From positions 49,505 to 113,504 of the forward strand of contig CANQBX010000001.1 of assembly GCA_947589095.1 (NCBI GenBank): a stretch of DNA of 64,000 nucleotides. Reading direction: 5' to 3'. How positions within the stretch are numbered: position 1 is the first letter of the stretch; every line of letters starts with the position of its first letter. The stretch comes from an uncultured Lachnospiraceae bacterium (GTDB lineage Bacteria; Bacillota; Clostridia; Lachnospirales; Lachnospiraceae). The notes beneath the pieces are model-generated. The model was not told where the DNA came from and ran no database searches. It saw only the letters and a program-made list of their open reading frames with translations. Positions 26,369-36,720 of the stretch are shown piece after piece. The position numbers and the translations under genes were made by a program.

Positions 26369-27571
26369 ATGAAGAAATCGATACTTGTATTTTCGCATGT
26401 AATGGAGATAGGCGGCGCAGAACGGGCACTCCTGGGACTTCTGGAATCGATCGATTATACCCGGTATGAGGTGGATCTGTTTCTGATGCGGCACAGTGGA
26501 GAACTGATGCAGTATATTCCTGCGCAGGTAAATCTCCTTCCGGAGGTGCCCCAATACGCATCGTTGGCGATACCGATCGGCGAAGTGCTTCGGAAGAGAC
26601 AGTTTGGCGTTGCCTGCGGGCGTTTTATAGGGAAGGAAAATGCAAAGAAGAGGATTCGTGAACTGAAGCTGCCTGCAGATAATGGTGTACAGCTGGAATA
26701 TAGCCACAAGTACACGAGGAGATGGATGTCAAAGATCAGCGAGAAAACATATGATCTGGCAATCAGTTTTCTGACACCGCATTATTTCGTGGCAGAGAAG
26801 GTTAATGCGAAAAGAAAGGCAGCATGGATACACACGGATTATACAGCGGTTCGTGTCGATGTGGAATCTGAACTGGCGATGTGGAACCGATATGACCATA
26901 TCATATCAATTTCGGAGTCCGTGACGGAGAGCTTTCTTAAGGTATTTCCGTCCCTTAGTGATAAGATCCGGCTTATACATAATATGCTTCCTCAAAAGAG
27001 TATTTTGAAGCAGGCGGATGAGTTCACTGTACAGAATGAGATGCCGGAAGACGGATCAATCAGATTGCTGTCTATTGGCAGGTTTTGCAGAGCAAAAAAC
27101 TACGATAATGTGCCGGATATCTGTCGAAGGCTTCTGGACGCTGGGGTAAATGTGACATGGTACATTATTGGCTATGGTGGAAGTGAACAGCTGATAAGAG
27201 ATAAGATTGTAGAAGCAGGAATGCAGGATCATGTTGTCATTCTTGGTAAAAAGGACAATCCGTATCCGTATATTAAAGCGTGCAATGTATATGTGCAGCC
27301 ATCGCGGTATGAAGGGAATTCAGTTACTGTCCATGAGGCGCAGATGTTGGGGAAACCTGTGATTATCACGAAGTATCTGACAGCTTCTAATCAGTTGCAG
27401 GATGGCGTGGATGGAGTGATTGTACCGATAGAAAATGGGGCGTGCGCAGAGAAAATGGCGCGAATACTGCAAAATAGAGAAGTATTGGCCAGAATGCATG
27501 AAAATTGTTTGCATAGGGACTATTCGAATCAAGCCGAGGTGATAAAGATTGACGAACTATTCTGCCGATGA
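26369..27571 (+). CDS. GT4 glycosyltransferase
   Basis: 400-aa GT-B protein. It starts ILVFSHVMEIGGAERALLGLL, with LLSIGRFCRAKNYDNVPDI in the C-terminal domain and the nucleotide-sugar motif SRYEGNSVTVHEAQMLGKPVI. It is clearly related in layout to the transferase at 29840-31057. The 3' end overlaps the acyltransferase start by 23 bp. Confidence 0.88.
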   Translation: MKKSILVFSHVMEIGGAERALLGLLESIDYTRYEVDLFLMRHSGELMQYIPAQVNLLPEVPQYASLAIPIGEVLRKRQFGVACGRFIGKENAKKRIRELKLPADNGVQLEYSHKYTRRWMSKISEKTYDLAISFLTPHYFVAEKVNAKRKAAWIHTDYTAVRVDVESELAMWNRYDHIISISESVTESFLKVFPSLSDKIRLIHNMLPQKSILKQADEFTVQNEMPEDGSIRLLSIGRFCRAKNYDNVPDICRRLLDAGVNVTWYIIGYGGSEQLIRDKIVEAGMQDHVVILGKKDNPYPYIKACNVYVQPSRYEGNSVTVHEAQMLGKPVIITKYLTASNQLQDGVDGVIVPIENGACAEKMARILQNREVLARMHENCLHRDYSNQAEVIKIDELFCR

Positions 27572-28661
27572 ATTAGAATTGACGAAACAGGATCATCAGA
27601 TGGCCAAAGGGCTTGCTATTCTGGGCATGGTGGCACTGCATCTTTTTTGCAGGAAAGGAGAGTTGCCATATACTCCGTTAATTTATATAGGAGAAACTCC
27701 GTTGATCTATTATATAGGACTATTTGGCGATATATGTGTACCTATATATTGTTTTAGCAGCGGATACGCACAATATTTATTAATTGAGCAGGAAAACTGG
27801 CAGTATATCAGAAAAATTCCAAGAAGGCTTTTAAAATTTCTTGAGAATTATTGGATTGTAGTACTTTTGTTTTCCGGGATTGGTCTTTTAAGTGGTGATG
27901 GGGTAATACCGGGATCGGTAAAGGAATTTTTGGGAAATTTCCTGCTATATCATATGACTTATAATGGTGCATGGTGGTTTGTTCTAACATATGTGATATT
28001 GACGTTACTTTCTCCATTTGTCTATCGATTGGTTAAAAGTATCCGATGGTTATGGATTATTTTGATAAGCGGATGCGTTTATTTTGTGGCGTATATCTTT
28101 CGCTTTTTAATTATATTGTCAATTCCTAACGGTGTTTTAGCGTGGGTATGGCAACAGAGTATTTTAGTGGGAACATCACAGTTTGCTTATATTGTAGGTA
28201 TGGTATGCAGGAAGAAGCGAATTATAAATCGATTAAGAAGACAAGGCGATCGACAGTCTATATCTGATGGATATAGGAAACAGGCAGACAGACTCATAAA
28301 AGTTTGCATTGCAGTGATTCCGTTGATATTATTTGGGATTCATTGCATAGAACAATCATTAATAATTGCACCAATTACGGGTATAGGAACTATACTATGT
28401 TTTCATATTTGGAGGAAACCGAATTGGCTTAGAAATGTATGCATGTTTATGGGAAGACATTCAACGAATATTTGGTTGGTGCATATGTTTTTCTATGCGG
28501 TTATGTTTGATGGATTAGTTTTTGTGGCCAAGTATCCTTTTTTGGTTTTAGGATTATTATTGTTGATTTGTGTGGGTATTTCCTTTTTTATCGGATTCAT
28601 TCAATGCAGTGTAAATCGACTGTTGCATAATATAATGAAGGGAATCACAGTTACATACTGA
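27549..28661 (+). CDS. Acyltransferase family 3 membrane protein
   Basis: 370 aa with about ten membrane helices, of the kind that O-acetylates or otherwise acylates surface sugars. The motif region KGLAILGMVALHLFCR contains the conserved catalytic-type histidine, and GRHSTNIWLVHMFFY near the C-terminus is typical. A TTG at 27549 is taken as start because GAGGTGAT lies 7 bases before it, inside the previous gene. No ATG with a ribosome site fits in frame upstream of the first helix. Confidence 0.8.
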   Translation: MTNYSADELELTKQDHQMAKGLAILGMVALHLFCRKGELPYTPLIYIGETPLIYYIGLFGDICVPIYCFSSGYAQYLLIEQENWQYIRKIPRRLLKFLENYWIVVLLFSGIGLLSGDGVIPGSVKEFLGNFLLYHMTYNGAWWFVLTYVILTLLSPFVYRLVKSIRWLWIILISGCVYFVAYIFRFLIILSIPNGVLAWVWQQSILVGTSQFAYIVGMVCRKKRIINRLRRQGDRQSISDGYRKQADRLIKVCIAVIPLILFGIHCIEQSLIIAPITGIGTILCFHIWRKPNWLRNVCMFMGRHSTNIWLVHMFFYAVMFDGLVFVAKYPFLVLGLLLLICVGISFFIGFIQCSVNRLLHNIMKGITVTY

Positions 28662-28730
28662 AAGTTTCAAACAATTTGGATGCGCTTATGTGCAGGAGTA
28701 AGTTATTGAGTATATAAAAGGAAGAAAAAG

Positions 28731-29843
28731 ATGGATGCTAAAATTATCACTTGTCACGATGTATATAACGTAGGCGCAAGTCTGCAGGCATATGCATTAT
28801 CGACATATTTGAAACATCAGGGTATCCAAGTGGAGCTGATTGACTATAAGCCGCCATATCTCAGCCATCACTATTCATTATTTGGAGTGAATAATCCAAG
28901 GTATGATAAGCCGATTCTTCGAGAACTGTATCAGATATTAAAGTTTCCGGGACGGTTACGTGCAAGACTTGGAAAACGGAAAAGGGAATTTGATACTTTT
29001 ACAAAACAATATCTTCCTTTAACGGAGAAAAGATTTGTCTCCAATGAGGATCTGAAGGCCAATTTACCTGTGGCGGATGTTTACTTTGCCGGTAGTGATC
29101 AGATATGGAATACATTATTTATGAATGGCAAGGATCCTGCTTTTTATTTGGAGTTTGCCCCGGATGACCGTATAAAGGCTTCGTATGCAGCAAGCTTTGC
29201 TACGGATTTCATAGCAGAAGGTTGGGAAGATACGGTCAGGAAGTGGCTTTCGAGATTGGATTATATTTCGGTGAGAGAGCAGACAGGAGTATCGCTCGCT
29301 GTTCAACTTGGCTTTCCAAAGGCCGTGAAGGCCATGGATCCGGTATTTCTGCTTGACAGAAAGAAATGGGAGATGCTGGAAAAACCATTGCAATTGCCGG
29401 GACATTATATATTGGTATATGATTTTGATAAGAATCCATTGATGGAAAACTTTGTGAAGCAATACGCTTCGGAGAATAAATTAAAGGTTTATTCGGTTTT
29501 ACCATGCGGATATGCAGATAGAAGTTTTGATAAAGAGGGACCGAGAGGATTTTTAACTTTGGTACATCATGCGGATTTGGTGGTATCAAATTCTTTTCAT
29601 GCAGTGGCGTTTTCACTGATTTATGAAAAGCAGTTCGCGGTTTTTGAAAGGCTTGAGGGGATAAACAGTAGGATGAAAGATTTGTTGAAGGATCTAGATA
29701 TGAATGATCGCATTATTACGGAGAGATCGTTCAGCTACTTGCGAGAAATTTGTAGTTATGAAAGAGTCAGAGAAAAACTGGAAAAACAGATCTTCATATC
29801 CAAGCAATATATAGATACGGTAATAAAAGGAGTTAACGAATGA
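28731..29843 (+). CDS. Polysaccharide pyruvyl transferase family protein
   Basis: 370 aa, GT-B-like fold that moves pyruvate from phosphoenolpyruvate onto sugars as a ketal. It shows CHDVYNVGASLQAYALSTYL at the start, FAGSDQIWNT, and ADLVVSNSFHAVAFSLIY near the end. It suggests a pyruvylated, negatively charged polymer. GGAAGAAAAAG precedes the ATG. The stop overlaps the next gene (ATGA). Confidence 0.87.
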   Translation: MDAKIITCHDVYNVGASLQAYALSTYLKHQGIQVELIDYKPPYLSHHYSLFGVNNPRYDKPILRELYQILKFPGRLRARLGKRKREFDTFTKQYLPLTEKRFVSNEDLKANLPVADVYFAGSDQIWNTLFMNGKDPAFYLEFAPDDRIKASYAASFATDFIAEGWEDTVRKWLSRLDYISVREQTGVSLAVQLGFPKAVKAMDPVFLLDRKKWEMLEKPLQLPGHYILVYDFDKNPLMENFVKQYASENKLKVYSVLPCGYADRSFDKEGPRGFLTLVHHADLVVSNSFHAVAFSLIYEKQFAVFERLEGINSRMKDLLKDLDMNDRIITERSFSYLREICSYERVREKLEKQIFISKQYIDTVIKGVNE

Positions 29844-31057
29844 AAAAAGTATTATTTGTAATAGAGTCTTTGGGCTGCGGCGGCGCTGAGAAAAGTCTTA
29901 TAACATTATTGAGGCTTTTGAATTATTCAGAATATGAAGTGGATTTACAGCTATTTTCTCATGACGGGGAATTCGAGATTTTTTTGCCGAAAGAAGTTCA
30001 TATACTTCCTTTGCCGACTTATTTTGTAAAAACAGGAAAACCTTTGTATCAAGCTTTTTTAACATTAAAATCTATAGAGGACGCAAGGATTCTGGTTAGT
30101 AGGATTCGATATTCGTTTTTTTTAAGGATGGGAAATCATAGTAATCCGGATAAGGCCGTGACATTTTGGAGATTTGCGGGCTCATGCTTTAATTGTGAGA
30201 AAAAGAAGTATGATATTGCAATTGCATATTCCCAAAATGTTCCCACTTTTTATGTGGCTGATTGTGTCGATGCGGTAAAAAAGTATGCGTGGGTTAATAA
30301 TGAAATATGTAGTTTGAATCTAAAAAACAGAAATTATATGAGCAGTGAATATAAAAAAATAGATAAGATAGTTGGAGTATCAGAGTCGGCAGAACGACGT
30401 GTTTTGGAACTGTTTCCGAATGTCAAGGAAAAGACAATGGTTATCTATGACATTAATGATGGGCGATTAATTGAAAGCTTGGCAAAGCTCAATAGTGAGC
30501 GGGCCCAGAGCGAAATGAAACATGGTAGAATAAAGATACTTACTGTGGGCCGATTAGTGCCACAAAAAGGGTATGATATAGCTATAGATGCATGCGCGAT
30601 TTTAAAAGAGAAAAATATAGATTTTTGCTGGTATGTTATAGGTGGGGGCGCTCTAGAGGGTGAAATTAGGGAGCTAATCAAAGAGAAACATTTAGAAGAT
30701 TGCTTTATTATATTAGGGGTCAAAGCAAATCCATATCCGTATTTTATGCAATCACAATTATATGTACAGACTTCAAGATATGAAGGTTTTGGAATTGCAA
30801 TTGCAGAGGCGAGGATACTCAATATTCCTGTCGTCACAACGCGGTTTAGTGCTGTGTATGCTCAGATGATTGAAGGGGAAAACGGTATAGTTGTTGATAT
30901 GAATGCTGAGGCTGTGGCAGAGGGCATTCAGCGGTTGATAGAAGATACGGATTTATATGAGCATATCAAAAGTTATCAAATGACAGAAAAGAAGACTAAT
31001 TATGAAGAACTGGAGAAAATCTATAAAATGATAGATGGAGATATATTGACCGGATAA
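29840..31057 (+). CDS. GT4 glycosyltransferase
   Basis: A 405-aa GT-B protein. KVLFVIESLGCGGAEKSLITLL, LTVGRLVPQKGYDIAIDA and TSRYEGFGIAIAEARILNIPVV mark the two Rossmann domains and the donor site. Its AT-rich sequence and coupled start (ATGA with the pyruvyl transferase) place it in the same operon. It is the last plus-strand gene before a minus-strand transferase. Confidence 0.88.
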   Translation: MKKVLFVIESLGCGGAEKSLITLLRLLNYSEYEVDLQLFSHDGEFEIFLPKEVHILPLPTYFVKTGKPLYQAFLTLKSIEDARILVSRIRYSFFLRMGNHSNPDKAVTFWRFAGSCFNCEKKKYDIAIAYSQNVPTFYVADCVDAVKKYAWVNNEICSLNLKNRNYMSSEYKKIDKIVGVSESAERRVLELFPNVKEKTMVIYDINDGRLIESLAKLNSERAQSEMKHGRIKILTVGRLVPQKGYDIAIDACAILKEKNIDFCWYVIGGGALEGEIRELIKEKHLEDCFIILGVKANPYPYFMQSQLYVQTSRYEGFGIAIAEARILNIPVVTTRFSAVYAQMIEGENGIVVDMNAEAVAEGIQRLIEDTDLYEHIKSYQMTEKKTNYEELEKIYKMIDGDILTG

Positions 31058-31084
31058 TGAGACATAATAAAAGTTTAGGATGAG

Positions 31085-32098
31085 TTATCTATGATGATGT
31101 AATATCCATTTATTAAGTATCATTATAATTCCAAACTGTTTGGCGATTATGAGCTTTATAATGATACGTTCTTTGACAGAATCAGATGAAATAAGCGCAT
31201 CATATAAGGTTTTTTTACTATATGGCAGAATGAACAGACTGTTGAAAATTGCTTTTTTTTGCAAATATGTTTTTGTATTATCATTAACTATTTTAAAAAT
31301 ACTGCCATATAGTTGTGGAAATATAGTTTGAGTTAATGTTCTATCTATGACATGCGTATCTGATGTCATTTGCATCAATAGAGATTGCAATTTTGTATAA
31401 ACAATTTCATAGGTACTAAAAATATCGGGATATACTTTGCTTGATAAGCTGGTAGATAGATTGCTTTTGCAATAATGATATGTTGTTGAAGCTGTTGTAC
31501 ATATAGATGTGCAATGTTTTAAGTATTCGATACAAAATATTGAATCTTCGCTTATTTGAATATGGGAAGGAAACGAGATATGCATTTTTTTGATTATATC
31601 AAGTTTAAATAATTTGTTCCAGCAAGGATGTATATATCCATTTTTGAACATGCTGATGACAGGTGGAGTAAGTACAGAACTATATGTATATATGCATTCA
31701 CTTAGTTGATGATAGTTAAATTGGCCATTATTTTCCATTGTATAGCTGCTTATTACACAGTCGATATTATTTATCTTTTTGACAAGTTGTTCAATATGAG
31801 TTGGCTCAATCCAGTCATCAGAGTCAACAAAGGTACAATAATATCCGGAAGCGGCTAAAATGCCTCTGTTTCGAGCAATAGAAACGCCGCTATTTGCAGT
31901 TGATATTAATTGAATTCGAGGATCGTTTTGAATTAACTGTGAACAAACTTGCAGCGAATTATCTTTTGAACCGTCATCAATAATAATGATCTCGATGTTC
32001 TTATAGGTTTGCGACATTACGGATTCTAAGCATCGAGTGATTGTGCTTGATGCATTATACATTGGGATTATAATAGATACGGTTAAGGTATTAATCAT
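31085..32098 (-). CDS. GT2 glycosyltransferase (opposite strand)
   Basis: 337 aa, GT-A fold with SIIIPMYNASSTITRCLESV, IDDGSKDNS and the DxD motif FVDSDDWIEP. AGGAGG lies 8 bases before the ATG at 32098. It is the only capsule gene on the minus strand: convergent with the GT4 before it and divergent from the flippase. It therefore needs its own promoter in 32099-32239, and may have been inserted or inverted separately. Confidence 0.87.
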   Translation of the reverse strand: MINTLTVSIIIPMYNASSTITRCLESVMSQTYKNIEIIIIDDGSKDNSLQVCSQLIQNDPRIQLISTANSGVSIARNRGILAASGYYCTFVDSDDWIEPTHIEQLVKKINNIDCVISSYTMENNGQFNYHQLSECIYTYSSVLTPPVISMFKNGYIHPCWNKLFKLDIIKKMHISFPSHIQISEDSIFCIEYLKHCTSICTTASTTYHYCKSNLSTSLSSKVYPDIFSTYEIVYTKLQSLLMQMTSDTHVIDRTLTQTIFPQLYGSIFKIVNDNTKTYLQKKAIFNSLFILPYSKKTLYDALISSDSVKERIIIKLIIAKQFGIIMILNKWILHHHR

Positions 32099-32239
32099 TG
32101 TATAAACCTCCTGTCTATCGTTAAGTAACGTAGATATAGAATTAATATATATATTACTCTGAAGAGTGGTATTTGTAAATATGTAAGATATGAAAGCAGA
32201 TTTTTATAATTGAATTTTCTGCGAGGAGAGGAATATATT

Positions 32240-33772
32240 TTGCGAACAAGAAAAAGTGTCTTAAATACAATAGTTTCATTCATATCTCAGTTAATTATAA
32301 TACTACTGGGCTTTCTGTCTCGACGGGTTTTGATTTATAATGTGGGAGTTCAATATTTAGGTATCAATGGCTTGATGACTAATATTCTCACTGTTTTTTC
32401 TCTGGCAGAATCCGGAATAGGAATAGCGATTGGTTATGCATTATATAAGCCTCTTGCTGAAAAAGATACGGAGAAAATAAAGTCATTAATGCGTTTTTTT
32501 AAAGTTACATATCGTTTACTGGCTTTAATGACGGCGATAATCGGAGTGGCTTTTTATCCGTTTTTGCCATTCTTCCTTAAAGGTAATACGGCACCGGATG
32601 CATCAACCATATATTTTTTATTCTTGTTTAGTTCAGTTGTGTCTTATCTATGGGTGTATAAGACAACATTGAACAGTTCCGATCAGAACAAATATCTTTA
32701 TACGATAGCGAACACAATAACGCAGATTTTAGTTCTTGTTCTGAAGATAGTGATTCTGTACTACATGCAAAATTATATATTTTATTTGTTGGTCGATATC
32801 ATTTCCACGGTTATTAAAAATGTTCTTTTTAGTATGATAATCGATCGCAGATATCCTTATTTAAAAGAAAAAGATGTACAACCTCTCGATGTAGAAACGC
32901 GAAAAAATATATTTAAAAACATTAAAGCACTCTTTATTGGAAAAGTAGGATATATCATTTCTGAGTGTTCGGATAATTTGGTCATTTCTTCAATTGTGAA
33001 TATAACTGCATTGGGAATGTACAGTAATTATACAACTATCATTTCCGCTGTTTCAGGATTTGTGACAACGTTTTCGTCGGGTGTCACAGCAAGTATGGGA
33101 AACTTGATTGCCAGTGAATCGAGCGAGCGGGCTTATGAGGTATATAAGAAGATAGATTTTATAAACTATTGGCTTTATACGTTTTCGGCTATATGCCTTT
33201 ATTGTCTGATTGAGCTATTTGTTAGGATATGGCTTGGAGATGAGTATGTATTGTCGAAAAGTATATTATTTTTTGCGATAAGCATATATTATTTGCGTGG
33301 CATAAATTCAAGTGTGGATATAGTGAAAAATGCTGCAGGGTTGTATTACCCAGATCGGTTTATTCCTATGGTGGAGGCGATAGTTAATCTTATCATTTCT
33401 GTCATATTGGCATGGCGGATTGGTTTAGCGGGAGTGTTAGCAGGAACGCTTTTTAGTTTTTTGATGTTTTCATTTTGGACGAAACCTTACTTTGTTTATC
33501 GTGATGTATTTAAGCAAAATTTTTTAAAATATGTCGTTTGGGAGGGGAAGAAGCTTGTAGTAGGCAGTATTATTTCAGTGATAGTGTTTATTATTCAGGA
33601 TAAGATTGTATTATCTGGAAATATTGTTACCTTTGTTGTTAAAGCAATAGTTGCTTTTGGAATATCAAATGGATTTTTGGTATTGGCTTATTTTAGAACA
33701 AAAGAATTTATGTATATAAAAGAATTGTTAAAGTCGGTATTGCATCGTATGATTTCAAAAAATTATATTTGA
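32240..33772 (+). CDS. Wzx-type polysaccharide flippase
   Basis: A 510-aa MATE/RfbX-type protein with about 12-14 helices that flips lipid-linked repeat units outward. The N-terminal RKSVLNTIVSFISQLIIILLGF and the GINGLMTNILTVFSLAESGIG-like region are typical of Gram-positive Wzx proteins. The TTG at 32240 is preceded by GAGGAGAGG at 8 bases; a TTG at 32210 is less likely. AT-rich. Confidence 0.87.
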   Translation: MRTRKSVLNTIVSFISQLIIILLGFLSRRVLIYNVGVQYLGINGLMTNILTVFSLAESGIGIAIGYALYKPLAEKDTEKIKSLMRFFKVTYRLLALMTAIIGVAFYPFLPFFLKGNTAPDASTIYFLFLFSSVVSYLWVYKTTLNSSDQNKYLYTIANTITQILVLVLKIVILYYMQNYIFYLLVDIISTVIKNVLFSMIIDRRYPYLKEKDVQPLDVETRKNIFKNIKALFIGKVGYIISECSDNLVISSIVNITALGMYSNYTTIISAVSGFVTTFSSGVTASMGNLIASESSERAYEVYKKIDFINYWLYTFSAICLYCLIELFVRIWLGDEYVLSKSILFFAISIYYLRGINSSVDIVKNAAGLYYPDRFIPMVEAIVNLIISVILAWRIGLAGVLAGTLFSFLMFSFWTKPYFVYRDVFKQNFLKYVVWEGKKLVVGSIISVIVFIIQDKIVLSGNIVTFVVKAIVAFGISNGFLVLAYFRTKEFMYIKELLKSVLHRMISKNYI

Positions 33773-33864
33773 TTTTAGGAGGCGGATCAAATAAATTGAA
33801 AGACAACGGTGTTTGTGGTTGAATAACAGATGGATTTAGATTTACATATTATGGAGGTAGAATT

Positions 33865-34437
33865 ATGGGTATAGCGGCATATATTCGTAGAGGATTAAAG
33901 GAGTTTTATTATCTTAGAATTAAAAAGATAAGTCGTAGAGAAATGCAATTAAACTATTGGAGAAAGATCGGAATGCATATTGGAGAAGAATGTTACATTT
34001 TCTCCAACAAAATCGAAACTCCTGAGCCTTATTTGATTACATTGGGGAACCATGTGACAATAGCGCCAGAAGTCATGTTTGCAACACATGATGCTTCTGC
34101 AAATTTTTATTTAGAAAATGTTAGCGACATATATGGCAGGATAATTATTGGTGATTATTGCTTTATAGGGATGGGAAGCATAGTTCTTCCGGGGGTAACC
34201 ATAGCTAATCACTGCATTATTGCGGCAGGAAGTGTTGTTACTAAAAGTTTTATTGACCCTGGAAAGGTTATTGCGGGTAATCCCGCTAAAGTAATTGGGA
34301 GTATAGATAGCTTGAAAGAAAAAAACAAACATAGAAAACTGATGACGTGGGGAATGTCATTTAAGGAGAAAAAGGAGTATCTTTTAAGCCACGAAGAATT
34401 GTTTAAGCATGCAGATGAGTATTTAAATACTTTATAA
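33865..34437 (+). CDS. Hexapeptide-repeat (LbH) O-acetyltransferase
   Basis: 190 aa, left-handed beta-helix acyltransferase of the maltose/serine acetyltransferase group. VTIAPEVMFATHDAS holds the catalytic-type histidine, followed by repeats IIIGDYCFIGMGSIVLPGV and IIAAGSVVTKS, and the usual AGNPAKVIG end. It probably acetylates a sugar of the repeat unit; the size and lack of a Rossmann start argue against a PglD-type enzyme. Confidence 0.87.
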   Translation: MGIAAYIRRGLKEFYYLRIKKISRREMQLNYWRKIGMHIGEECYIFSNKIETPEPYLITLGNHVTIAPEVMFATHDASANFYLENVSDIYGRIIIGDYCFIGMGSIVLPGVTIANHCIIAAGSVVTKSFIDPGKVIAGNPAKVIGSIDSLKEKNKHRKLMTWGMSFKEKKEYLLSHEELFKHADEYLNTL

Positions 34438-34499
34438 CAATTTTATAATACTTATCAGGAAGATAATAGATAATTTATAGTATAGGAAGGTCAATAGAA

Positions 34500-34977
34500 A
34501 TGAAAAGACAATCTAATTTTGAGTTATTAAGAATTCTTTTAATGCTCATGATTATTACAAGTCATGTGATAATGTATAGCAGTGTTGTTAAAGAAATTGC
34601 TGATGAATTATTATAACACGGTTTTTGTGCTAGTAGGAGCTGTAAGTTTGGTACTGGCTTTTAAGAACATAGATATAGGAATAAGTCCGATTATCAATAA
34701 TATTGCAGTAAAAAGTTTTATAATATATATTATTCATATGAATCTTGTATTAGGATCGTATGTAGCAGAGAATATATTGCGAATTCCGGAGTTGAAAGGA
34801 GCGCGGTTGCTTGGAGCAATGTTCCTTTTGCCGATTATTATATATATTTTTTGTTATATGGTAGATATGGTTATGGATATTGTGCTTGGGCCAGTTGAAT
34901 TGCATATAAGTAAATCTGCAACTGAAGTATTCGCTAAGCTTCAAAAGCTATTTGCATATAAAATGGATGATATATAA
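34500..34977 (+). pseudogene. Acyltransferase family 3, internally deleted remnant
   Basis: An ATG at 34500 with AGGAAGG upstream starts MKRQSNFELLRILLMLMII, the typical N-terminus of acyltransferase 3 proteins including the SHV histidine region, but stops at 34616 after 38 aa. In the +1 frame the sequence continues from about 34582 to 34977 with what looks like the C-terminal end of the same family (KSFIIYIIHMNLVLGSYV). About 200 central residues are missing and the junction is out of frame, so the gene is dead. Confidence 0.75.
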
Positions 34978-35055
34978 GTAAAAACACATTATAATCATTT
35001 GAAGCTTCATTACTATTTGTGCCGCCAACTGAAAGGCGGCGGAATGGAGATTATT

Positions 35056-36525
35056 ATGAATAGACCTGTTTTAGTTAAGATAAGTATTAAAAAAATGCAA
35101 TGGTTTTTCTTATACAGCATTCTCATTGGTGCATTACTTGTAGTTATAATTAATTCACCTCAATCAAGTGATGATTTATATTTTAGATCAAAAGGAATAC
35201 TGGACATTAGAGAGGCTTGCAAATTTGCATTATACTATGGAAATGGAAGATTTTTAGGTAATTTGGGCAATATTTATTTGAGTCAATTTGTCTGTCTGCG
35301 TGTAATCGTCAAGATGAGCATATGTCTTGGTATTGTATTATTGCTTGTGAGATTATGTGAGGTAAGCTGGCAGGAAGGTATAATTGCATTAGCACTTTTT
35401 TTATTAATGTCTCCTAAAATGTTTGCGCAGGTGATTGTTTGGACAAGTGGATTTCAAAACTATTTGCCGCCAGTGTTTTGTATGTTGGCTTGCATGATAA
35501 TATGTAAGAGATGCCATAGAAAAGGTTGGCTATTTTTGCTATTCTTTTTAGGCTTTAGCGGACAACTTTATGCTGAACATAACACAGTGATTAGTATTAT
35601 GCTGTCATTTGCCTTTTTGATAGACGCTATGAGTATTAAGAAGAATATCGGTTTTTCTTTAACTTGGCTCACAAGTAATCTTGCGGGTGGGGGGATAATG
35701 TATCTGATACCGCATATATTTTATGTGCCTAATGAATTTGAAGATTATCAAAAGCTGAATTTATTTTCTTTAAACTCATTTTTGAATTCAATAAAAGGGA
35801 ATTCGTTACAGATTGCCGGTATACTTGTCGAACAGTTATTTATTTGGATTTTAATAAGTAGTGTATTGCTTGTAATGTTAAGAGAAAGGCAAATAAAGAA
35901 TCGGTTAAGTGAATGCTTGTTATTCTTGTTCCCATTATACAGTATTGCAGTAAGGTTTATAGGATTAATTGGAGTTGTATGGATCAAAAATAGCATTGGT
36001 ATATTAGTTATTCATGTTTTAGCGCTGCTTTTCTATATGGTTGCATTTTGTATACTTGTGCATAGGGGTAAATTTGCATATGAAAAAGAAATATTCTTTT
36101 ATGTGGTAATGGCTATTTTTTCAATACTTCCGTTGTTAGTAGTCTATCCTATAGGAGAGAGATGCCTATTTCTTTCTTATACATTTATTTTGATTATTGC
36201 CCTAACAATAATTAAAGAATCAAATATTGTTAGAAAATATAATCACGCTTCGTTTATAATAGGAGCTTCTGTTATTGCAATCAGTGCCTTTATGATTATA
36301 CAATTTGTTCAAATTGGTAAGTTAGATAGGCAAAGGATTAAATATGTAGAGAATGCGATTGTGCGGAATGCTGATAGTATAAATATATTTGAGATACCTT
36401 CAGGATACGCACATGATATAGACATTGAATGGGTATATACTAATACATATTTTGTTAATCAGGTAGGAGATATTAAGTTTAATATTATGGATTATAAAGA
36501 ATGGTTAGCTCAATATAACAAATAG
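35056..36525 (+). CDS. Large membrane protein, DUF6056-like
   Basis: 489 aa with about 11 membrane helices. The early SSDDLYFRSKGI, then NGRFLGNLG and, later, AEHNTVIS are the conserved pieces of this GT-C-like family of surface-polysaccharide membrane proteins. The ATG at 35056 is supported by TGGAGA; an ATG at 35044 is also possible. The reaction is not known. A lipid-linked sugar transferase role is inferred from fold resemblance only. AT-rich. Confidence 0.6.
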   Translation: MNRPVLVKISIKKMQWFFLYSILIGALLVVIINSPQSSDDLYFRSKGILDIREACKFALYYGNGRFLGNLGNIYLSQFVCLRVIVKMSICLGIVLLLVRLCEVSWQEGIIALALFLLMSPKMFAQVIVWTSGFQNYLPPVFCMLACMIICKRCHRKGWLFLLFFLGFSGQLYAEHNTVISIMLSFAFLIDAMSIKKNIGFSLTWLTSNLAGGGIMYLIPHIFYVPNEFEDYQKLNLFSLNSFLNSIKGNSLQIAGILVEQLFIWILISSVLLVMLRERQIKNRLSECLLFLFPLYSIAVRFIGLIGVVWIKNSIGILVIHVLALLFYMVAFCILVHRGKFAYEKEIFFYVVMAIFSILPLLVVYPIGERCLFLSYTFILIIALTIIKESNIVRKYNHASFIIGASVIAISAFMIIQFVQIGKLDRQRIKYVENAIVRNADSINIFEIPSGYAHDIDIEWVYTNTYFVNQVGDIKFNIMDYKEWLAQYNK

Positions 36526-36658
36526 AGTCAGTTATGGGGGTGTATTTGTCAGTTGTAATACACTGAAAGTAGGGAGATTTATTTAATGAAAGCCCTAATC
36601 CCCCAGCTATGCTGGGGAGAATAGGGTAGTTGGAAACGATAAGGATATCAATAAAAAT

Positions 36659-36712
36659 CCTCCTATGCTACAATGAAATTGGTGTCGCAAGCCAAATTTC
36701 AAGCATAGGAGG
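36659..36712 (+). promoter_or_regulatory. Stem-loop covering the tnpA ribosome site
   Basis: The arms CCTCCTATGCT (36659-36669) and AGCATAGGAGG (36702-36712) are perfectly complementary, and inner GAAATTGG/CCAAATTTC extends the stem. The right arm contains the GGAGG of the transposase. IS200 elements are known to silence tnpA by such a structure. Confidence 0.8.
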
Positions 36713-36720
36713 AGGTCCAA

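Noticed and set aside
32140..32239. Exact promoter for the flippase
   Set aside because: The gap is so AT-rich that many weak -35/-10 pairs fit; none stands out.
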